A DNA stretch of 10,417 nucleotides from CAZLLV01 sp964560325 (GTDB lineage: Bacteria > Acidobacteriota > Thermoanaerobaculia > Multivoradales > DATKCC01). Below, piece after piece: positions 1 to 5,113 of this stretch. A model generated the notes under the pieces. The model was given only the letters and a program-made list of their open reading frames with translations. It was not told the origin of the DNA and searched no databases. The translations under genes were made by a program, and so were the position numbers. The first letter of the stretch is position 1, and each line of letters opens with the position of its first letter. The stretch is from positions 1 to 10,417 of the forward strand of contig CAZLLV010000488.1 in assembly GCA_964560325.1 (NCBI GenBank). Reading direction: 5' to 3'.

Positions 1-1177
1 ATTCCAGGCCCGAGACGACCGTCTCGGGCCTGTTCGTTTCGAGGCCGGCGAGCGCCGCGCCCTGGAGGCGATCTCGCCAGGGCGCGAGGAGCGCCGGCAG
101 GGCGCCGAGATCCGCCACCGGGTGGACGCGGACCGTGCGCAGGCCGGGGCTCGGCCGGAAGGCCGGGTCGGGGTCGACGACGACGGTGCCGTCGGCGAGC
201 CGGTCGCCGATCTTCCAGGTGGCGAGCCCGCGGATCTCGGCCAGAGCGCGGAGCTGGCGGACGGCACCCTGGGCCGACGGATCGGCGGGATCGGCCGGGT
301 CGGCCCGGAAGGGCGGCCAGCGGCGGGCGAGGTCCCGTAGGGCCGCCGCGAGCGCCTCGGCGACCGCCCGCGCCCGGGTCTCGTCCCCCTCTGCGTAGAC
401 GGCGGCCACCGACAGGCACCCCCGCTGGTCGAAGAGGGCCACGTCGCGCGCCAGCCCCGGCGCCACGTCGGCCGGATCGGCGCTGGCGCCGACCACCGCC
501 AGGCTCGTCCGCGGGCCGTACGGTACGAAGCGGGCGTCCGGGCTCGCCGCCCGAGTCCGCCGGTCCATGCTCGCCACCGCCTCCTCGTCGCCGTAGGCGA
601 GCACCACCCCGACCCGCGCGAGGAGCGGTGCTTCCCGCGCCTCGTCGCCCCCGGGCCAGATCGACGCCGCCACCGCGTCGCCGAGCGCCGGAAGCCGGTC
701 CGTCAGGGCGCGCACGAAGGCGGCGGTGAAGACCGGCTCGGCGCTGGGAGCCTTGAGCAGCACCGGCCGGCGGGCGGCGAGCGCCGGCAGCAGCGGCTGG
801 ACGGCGAGCGCCGGGAGGTTCGAGGCCAGGACGACCAGGGCGAAGCCCTCGGCCGCGGCGGTCCGGTCGGGAGTCCGCGCGTCACGGAGCGCCGCGGCCT
901 GCGCGAACAGACGCTCCGCCGACTCCCCCCGCACGCCCCCGAGCACCGCCTCGAGCCCCGCCGCCAGCCCCTCCGGCGACAGCCGCGTCGAGCGCACGAG
1001 GTCATTCTCGATCGCCCGCCGCTCGCGCGAGCCGGGATCGAGGAAGGCGGCGACCGTCGCCTGCCACGCGCCGAGGATCTCCCGGTCCGAGAGCGTAGCG
1101 AGCGCCGCCGCCCCCGCCCCGTTCAGCCGTTCGGCGGTATGGGCGAGCTCGCCGGGAGAGGGCGCCGGGTCGTTCAT
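1..1177 (-). CDS. LuxC-type acyl-CoA/acyl-protein reductase, partial (3' end outside window)
   Basis: The reading frame starts with ATG at 1177 and stays open to base 1, giving 392 residues. LuxC-family (PF05893) enzymes are cytoplasmic aldehyde-dehydrogenase relatives that reduce an acyl thioester to a fatty aldehyde with NADPH. The aldehyde-dehydrogenase-like N-terminal part shows ASNLPALAV (about 118-126) and VLLKAPSAEP (about 139-148), typical of the cofactor-binding region. FDQRGCLS (249-256) carries the expected catalytic cysteine, C254. An Ala-Asp-Pro run (about 292-300) is a small insert. Full family members are usually 400-480 residues, so a C-terminal piece is missing here. The start overlaps the luxE stop as ATGA, so translation is probably coupled. 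Family assignment rests on motifs read by eye. The natural acyl substrate cannot be told, and a role in bioluminescence is not implied. Confidence 0.83.
   Translation of the reverse strand, partial: MNDPAPSPGELAHTAERLNGAGAAALATLSDREILGAWQATVAAFLDPGSRERRAIENDLVRSTRLSPEGLAAGLEAVLGGVRGESAERLFAQAAALRDARTPDRTAAAEGFALVVLASNLPALAVQPLLPALAARRPVLLKAPSAEPVFTAAFVRALTDRLPALGDAVAASIWPGGDEAREAPLLARVGVVLAYGDEEAVASMDRRTRAASPDARFVPYGPRTSLAVVGASADPADVAPGLARDVALFDQRGCLSVAAVYAEGDETRARAVAEALAAALRDLARRWPPFRADPADPADPSAQGAVRQLRALAEIRGLATWKIGDRLADGTVVVDPDPAFRPSPGLRTVRVHPVADLGALPALLAPWRDRLQGAALAGLETNRPETVVSGLE
5..32. repeat. Perfect 12-bp inverted repeat with 4-base loop inside luxC-like gene
   Basis: CAGGCCCGAGAC at 5-16 is followed by a 4-base loop (17-20) and its exact reverse complement at 21-32. 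It lies within the coding frame of the LuxC homologue near its 3' part and encodes roughly NRPETVVSGLE. A hairpin of this strength inside a message could pause polymerase or ribosomes, or act as a DNA palindrome. No U-tract follows in the visible sequence on either strand, so it is not called a terminator. Confidence 0.8.
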
Positions 1178-2337
1178 CCGCCGCCCGCCATCTCCTCGGC
1201 GGTGAGCGAGCAGCCGCGCAGCTCGGTGCCGGCGGCGCGGCCGAGGAGGCGGAGGCCGCCGCCGTCGATCGACCCCAAGTCCTCGGTCATCACGTGGACC
1301 GCCGACGAGAGGTTGGCGAGGTCGAAGATCGTGACCAGGCCGGGGCGGCCGGGCGGGGCTTCCTCCAGCGTCTCCGGGTCGAGCACCCGCACCCGCACCC
1401 AGGGGGGAGCCACGAAGAGGTCGGGATCGCCGCCGGCCCCGCTCTCGGCCCTTATCTCGATCAGGACGTCCGTGTAGAGCTGGCTGGTCAGCTCGGTCAT
1501 GCCGTACTCGCGCACCACCCGCCCGAGCGGCACGCCGAGCCGCTCCTCGATCGACGCGAGGAGGGCCGGGCGCGACAGCTCGCGGCTGCGCCCCTTGAAG
1601 CCGCCGGTCTCGAACAGCACGCTCCCCGCCGGCAGCCGGAACGCGATCTCCTCCTGGGCGAGCGCGTCGAGCCAGGTGGCGAGGGCGAAGGCGGTGGCGA
1701 GCACCAGCGCCGGCTTCCTGTCGCGCTCGACCCGCCGGCACCACGCGGCCGCGGCCCCGGTGTCGAGACCGCCGGTTCCGAAGGCGTAGGTGGAGGGATC
1801 CTCGCCCCATTCAGCGATCGCGTGGTCGATCATGAAGGAGAGGCTCGAGTCCGGCGCCTCCTCCCGCCGCGGGATCAGCGACAGCATCGGCACCCGCCGC
1901 CCCGGGTTCCGGTCGGGCAGGCAGAAGCGCGGAAAGGAGGCGTCGATCACCGTCCGGTAGAGCCCCGGGAACGGGTGCCGGTGGACGCTCCGCGCGCCCT
2001 CGCCGCCCGTGGTGCCGCTCGACCGGAAGATCTCGACCTCGCCGCCTTCGCCGTTCCCGCCGCCTTCGCCCGCCTCGAAGATCCCGCGCGGGAAGAGGTC
2101 GAGGCTCTTGTAGGCGAGCGCCGGCACCGGCGGCACGTCGCGCCAGCTCCGCACGTCCTCGGGCGCCACGCCGCGCGCCTCGGCGAGCGCCCGCACCGGC
2201 GCGACCCGCGCGTGCTGGAACGCGAAGGCCCGCCGCGCCAGCTCGTCGAATCGGAGCGCGGGATCGCCGCCCCGGCCGGTGCCCGAGACGAAGCGGGCGA
2301 CGCGGTCGAGGAGCTGTTCGGTGTCGGGATCGATCAT
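1174..2337 (-). CDS. LuxE-type acyl-protein synthetase (LuxE/PaaK family, ANL superfamily)
   Basis: This 387-residue protein has the LuxE (PF04443) pattern. LuxE activates a fatty acid as acyl-AMP, takes the acyl group onto its own cysteine, and passes it to LuxC for reduction. Visible motifs are the ATP-binding loop RSSGTTGG (105-112), FETGGFKGRSRE (242-253), the adenylate-binding EYGMTELTSQLY (277-288), TEDLG (351-355), and LLGRAAGTELRGCSLT (364-379). C376 in RGCSL sits where the acyl-accepting cysteine of luminous-bacterial LuxE lies, close to the C-terminus. A Gly/Glu-rich insert (about 88-101) lies just before the ATP loop and looks like an expanded surface loop. The ATG at 2337 has no clear Shine-Dalgarno sequence, but a -10 element lies 23-29 bases upstream. 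The gene is first in a two-gene operon with the LuxC homologue and is divergent from the receptor gene. No LuxD thioesterase or LuxAB is in view. Confidence 0.88.
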   Translation of the reverse strand: MIDPDTEQLLDRVARFVSGTGRGGDPALRFDELARRAFAFQHARVAPVRALAEARGVAPEDVRSWRDVPPVPALAYKSLDLFPRGIFEAGEGGGNGEGGEVEIFRSSGTTGGEGARSVHRHPFPGLYRTVIDASFPRFCLPDRNPGRRVPMLSLIPRREEAPDSSLSFMIDHAIAEWGEDPSTYAFGTGGLDTGAAAAWCRRVERDRKPALVLATAFALATWLDALAQEEIAFRLPAGSVLFETGGFKGRSRELSRPALLASIEERLGVPLGRVVREYGMTELTSQLYTDVLIEIRAESGAGGDPDLFVAPPWVRVRVLDPETLEEAPPGRPGLVTIFDLANLSSAVHVMTEDLGSIDGGGLRLLGRAAGTELRGCSLTAEEMAGGG

Positions 2338-2359
2338 CGTGCGCGCCGGTGCCGAATGG

Positions 2360-2366
2360 TAGGATA
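2360..2366. promoter_or_regulatory. Shared symmetric -10 element for the divergent luxE and receptor genes
   Basis: TAGGATA at 2360-2366 reads as TAGGAT on the plus strand and TATCCT on the minus strand; both fit the TANNNT -10 consensus. It lies in the 86-base gap between the luxE start (2337) and the receptor start (2424). It is the only AT-containing patch in an otherwise GC-rich gap. Plus-strand initiation near 2372 would leave a leader of about 50 bases. Minus-strand initiation near 2354 would leave about 17. No convincing -35 box is visible on either side. Initiation downstream of 2366 also argues against the earlier in-frame GTG at 2349 as receptor start. Confidence 0.5.
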
Positions 2367-2423
2367 CTGGCCGAACTTCCGTCCCGATCAGGAGCCGCCG
2401 CGCATCCCCCGCGGCCCCGACCG

Positions 2424-4979
2424 ATGTCGTCCTCCTCGTCCCACCTCACCCTGCGCGTCCTCGCGCTGGTGGTGCTCGTCGCCGTCGTGGCGGCGGGCGT
2501 CGTCGCCGCCTGGGCCGAGTGGCGCCTGCGCTCCGCGGTGCCCGGCGCCGGCACCGGCGATCTGGACGCCGCCGTGCGCGCCCAGTCGCGGGCCGACGAC
2601 CAGCGCCTGGACGAGCTGACCCTGATCGCCGAGCGCCTCGCCCGGCGGGCCGACCTGCCCCTGGACGGATCCGGCGGGGCCGGCGAGCAGGACGCCGCGA
2701 GCCGCCTGCGCGAGCTGATCGGCGCGCTCGAGGACGTGCTCGACGAGCGGCAGCTCGAGCTGATCGTCCTCCGGGGCGGCGGCGAGATGGCGCTGCGGGT
2801 CGGCGCCCCGGCGGACGCGGCGCGGGAGATGGCGGTTTCGGCGCTGATCGATCGGGCGCTCGACGAGGGCAGGGCGAACGGCGTCTGGAGCTTCGGCGGC
2901 CGCCTGTACCGGGTCGCCGCCGAGCGGGTCGAGGTGGACGGCGAGACGCTCGGGGCGCTCGCGGTCGCCGACCTGGTCGGGCGCGCGGCGGCGATCGAGG
3001 CGCGGGCGGTGAGCCGCGCCGAGGCGGTCTACCTGCTCGATCGCGAGGACAGGGAAAGAGCGGAGGTGGTCGCCTCCACCCTCGACCAGGAGGCGGGCGA
3101 GTCGCTGCTCGCGGCGCTCGAGGACGCCGGCGCCCTGGCCGAGGCTCGTGCCGGCGGACGCCCCGACCCGGTCGACGTGCGGCTCGGCGGCACCGCCTAC
3201 CGGGCGACCGCGGCACGGCTCGACGCGGGAGCCGGCGACGCCTCGGCGGTCCGCGCCACCCTGGTCGAGACCGGTGCCGGTGCGGGGCAGCTCCGCATGG
3301 TCCAGGCGGCGGCCGTCGCCGGCGGCCTCGGCGCGCTCCTGCTCGGCCTCCTCGGCGCTCCGCTCGTCACCCGCGGGTCGGGTGCGCAGTCGAGGGAGGT
3401 GGAGGCCGCGGCGCGCGCGGCGCGCGCGGGCGACCTGGCCGGCGCCGCGCGCCACGGGGTGCCCGAGCCGCTCTCGCTCTTCTTCCAGGAGGCGGCGGAG
3501 AAGCGGGCGCTGGAGGCGGTGGTCGCCTCCCTCGGGCGGTTCGACGGCGGTGAGGGCGAGGCCAACGCGCCCGAGGCCGACTCGGAGGCCGGCCGTCACC
3601 GGGGAGCGGTGCTCGCGATCGAGATGCCGCGCTACGCGCGCATCCCGTCGGATCAGGACCCGCGCGAGGTCGCCGAGCGGCTCGGCCGCGACCTGGTGCG
3701 GGTGCGGAGGGCGGCCGGTGCGCGCGACGGCCGGCTCGAATCGTCGCTCGGGCACCGGGCGCTCGCGGTCTTCGAGGGCGAGCGGGCGGGGGCGCGGGCG
3801 ATCGGCGCCGCGGCCGAGGCGATGAAGGCGCTCTCGACGCCGGAGAACGCCTTCGACGAGCCGGTTCCGCCGGCGGTCGCGATCGCCACCGGCTCCTTCG
3901 TCGCCGGCGGGCCGGAGGGTGGCCGGATCGTCGCCGGCCTGCCGGTCCAGCAGGCGGAGAGCCTGCTGCGCGAGGCGTCCTCGGGCGACCTGATCGTCGC
4001 CAAGCAGGCGTTCCGGGAGCTCGAAGGGGAGCTCGCCGCGGCCGGCGTGGAGGTGGCGGCGCAGCGCGGGCTCCTCACCCCGCAGCCGGTCTACCTGCTC
4101 GACGCCGAGAAGGCGGCGCGGGCCGCGTCGGCGGTGGGGAGCGCGGAGGGGGCCGAGGCGGCGGCGGGCCTCTCCGGCCTGGCGCCGGGGGTGGTGTTGG
4201 CCGAGCGCTTCACCCTGCTCGAGCGCCGGTCCGCCACGCCCGCCTGGGTGCGTTACCTGGCCCAGGACGGCGAGTCGGACGCGCGGGTGACGGTCCGGGC
4301 GCTCCGCCCCGGCACGGTCCCCGACCTCGACCTGTTCGACGCCTTCGACGGTCCGCTCCAGGCGGTCCAGCGGGCGGTCGATCCGGCGGTCGAGCGGGTG
4401 CTCGCGGCCGGCGAGAGCGACGGCGTGCCGTTCCTGGCTGCCGAGCGGGTCGAGGGGCCGACGCTCGCGGCGCTGATCGCAGGCCTTCTGGCCGAGCGCC
4501 GGCCGCTCGGGGTTCCCGCCGCCCTGCGCATCGCGCGCGGCCTCGCCGCCGGGCTGGCCGCCGTCCACGGCGCGCGGGCCGCTCACGGGGCGCTCCGGCC
4601 GGCGGCGGTGGCGCTCGACCCGCGCGGCCACGTCCGGATCACCGAGCTGGGGCTCGCCCTGGCGCTGCCTTCGCTCGGCATCGACCCGTCGGTCGACCGC
4701 GCCCTCGGGCCGGACCGCTACCAGGCTCCCGAGCGGCTGGCGGGCGGCGAGCCGACGCCGCAGGCCGACGTCTACGCTGCCGGGGCGATCCTCGCCGAGC
4801 TCTTCTCCGGCCGCGAGCTATCGGGCGAGGGCACGCTGCCGGACGCCACCGAGCTGCCCGACGGCCTTCACGAGATCCTCGCCCGCTGCCTCGCCCACGA
4901 CCCCGACGCCCGCTACCCCGACGGCACCGCCCTTTCGGAGGCGCTGGAGCCCATCCGCGCCGAGTTCGTCGCCCCCTAA
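2424..4979 (+). CDS. Two-pass membrane receptor with degenerate class III cyclase and degenerate Ser/Thr kinase domains
   Basis: The 851-residue protein has TM1 at about 8-30, an extracytoplasmic region (about 35-290), TM2 at about 294-316, and a HAMP-like Ala/Arg-rich linker (317-365). A class III nucleotidyl cyclase-like domain (about 393-560) follows, then a protein kinase-like domain (about 590-848). The cyclase fold is recognised from GAVLAIEMPRY, LGHRALAVF, IATGSFVAGG and AGLPVQQAESLL. However, the two metal-binding Asp positions are E400 and H444, and the Asn and Arg catalytic positions look like Q509 and S513. In the kinase part the beta-3 Lys is R625, HRD is HGA (721-723) and DFG is ELG (741-743). 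APE (768-770) and DVYAAG (782-787) remain. Both domains are therefore probably catalytically dead, and the protein likely signals by binding or scaffolding. The ATG at 2424 places the hydrophobic segment at the N-terminus; the alternative GTG at 2349 lies upstream of the putative -10. Ligand and partners are unknown. Confidence 0.82.
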   Translation: MSSSSSHLTLRVLALVVLVAVVAAGVVAAWAEWRLRSAVPGAGTGDLDAAVRAQSRADDQRLDELTLIAERLARRADLPLDGSGGAGEQDAASRLRELIGALEDVLDERQLELIVLRGGGEMALRVGAPADAAREMAVSALIDRALDEGRANGVWSFGGRLYRVAAERVEVDGETLGALAVADLVGRAAAIEARAVSRAEAVYLLDREDRERAEVVASTLDQEAGESLLAALEDAGALAEARAGGRPDPVDVRLGGTAYRATAARLDAGAGDASAVRATLVETGAGAGQLRMVQAAAVAGGLGALLLGLLGAPLVTRGSGAQSREVEAAARAARAGDLAGAARHGVPEPLSLFFQEAAEKRALEAVVASLGRFDGGEGEANAPEADSEAGRHRGAVLAIEMPRYARIPSDQDPREVAERLGRDLVRVRRAAGARDGRLESSLGHRALAVFEGERAGARAIGAAAEAMKALSTPENAFDEPVPPAVAIATGSFVAGGPEGGRIVAGLPVQQAESLLREASSGDLIVAKQAFRELEGELAAAGVEVAAQRGLLTPQPVYLLDAEKAARAASAVGSAEGAEAAAGLSGLAPGVVLAERFTLLERRSATPAWVRYLAQDGESDARVTVRALRPGTVPDLDLFDAFDGPLQAVQRAVDPAVERVLAAGESDGVPFLAAERVEGPTLAALIAGLLAERRPLGVPAALRIARGLAAGLAAVHGARAAHGALRPAAVALDPRGHVRITELGLALALPSLGIDPSVDRALGPDRYQAPERLAGGEPTPQADVYAAGAILAELFSGRELSGEGTLPDATELPDGLHEILARCLAHDPDARYPDGTALSEALEPIRAEFVAP

Positions 4980-5011
4980 AAAAATCGCCCCGCCGGGGCT
5001 GCCGGCGGGGC
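4978..5011 (-). terminator. Intrinsic terminator of the nuclease-helicase transcript
   Basis: GCCCCGCCGG at 4987-4996 pairs perfectly with CCGGCGGGGC at 5002-5011, leaving a 5-base loop. On the minus strand the hairpin is followed by GA and then seven T (complement of the A run at 4978-4984), the classic intrinsic terminator layout. No T run follows on the plus strand, so it serves the minus-strand gene ending at 5114. The T-tract overlaps the TAA stop of the convergent receptor gene (4977-4979). Just upstream on the minus strand, 5034-5012 is a pyrimidine-rich, G-poor tract. The rest of 5012-5113 shows no gene. Confidence 0.85.
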
Positions 5012-5113
5012 CGAAGGAGGGAGGAAGGAGAGAGTCTCGTTTCGAAGCGTCTTGCCTCGTCTCTCACCCTTCTATACGGACCGGCCGAGAAAAATGTTTA
5101 GGCGCCATACGGA

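Noticed and set aside
281..320. Short tandem GGATCGGCC-like repeat in the LuxC homologue
   Set aside because: It encodes an in-frame Ala-Asp-Pro run of a few units and is best read as a minor loop expansion, not a separate element.
2349..2423. GTG at 2349 as receptor start
   Set aside because: It precedes the putative -10 element, lacks a ribosome binding site, and adds a Pro/Arg-rich piece before a clean N-terminal transmembrane segment.
1294..2619. 441-codon plus-strand frame across luxE and the intergenic gap
   Set aside because: It is a composition-driven shadow of luxE: no family motifs, and it runs out of frame into the receptor gene.
2388..4631. 747-codon open frame antisense to the receptor
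   Set aside because: It is Arg/Gly/Pro-rich without recognisable motifs; such frames are expected opposite GC-rich genes.
5073..5113. Two ATACGGA copies and a TATACG that resembles a -10 box
   Set aside because: The repeat is seven bases long and the box has no gene at a sensible distance downstream on the plus strand.
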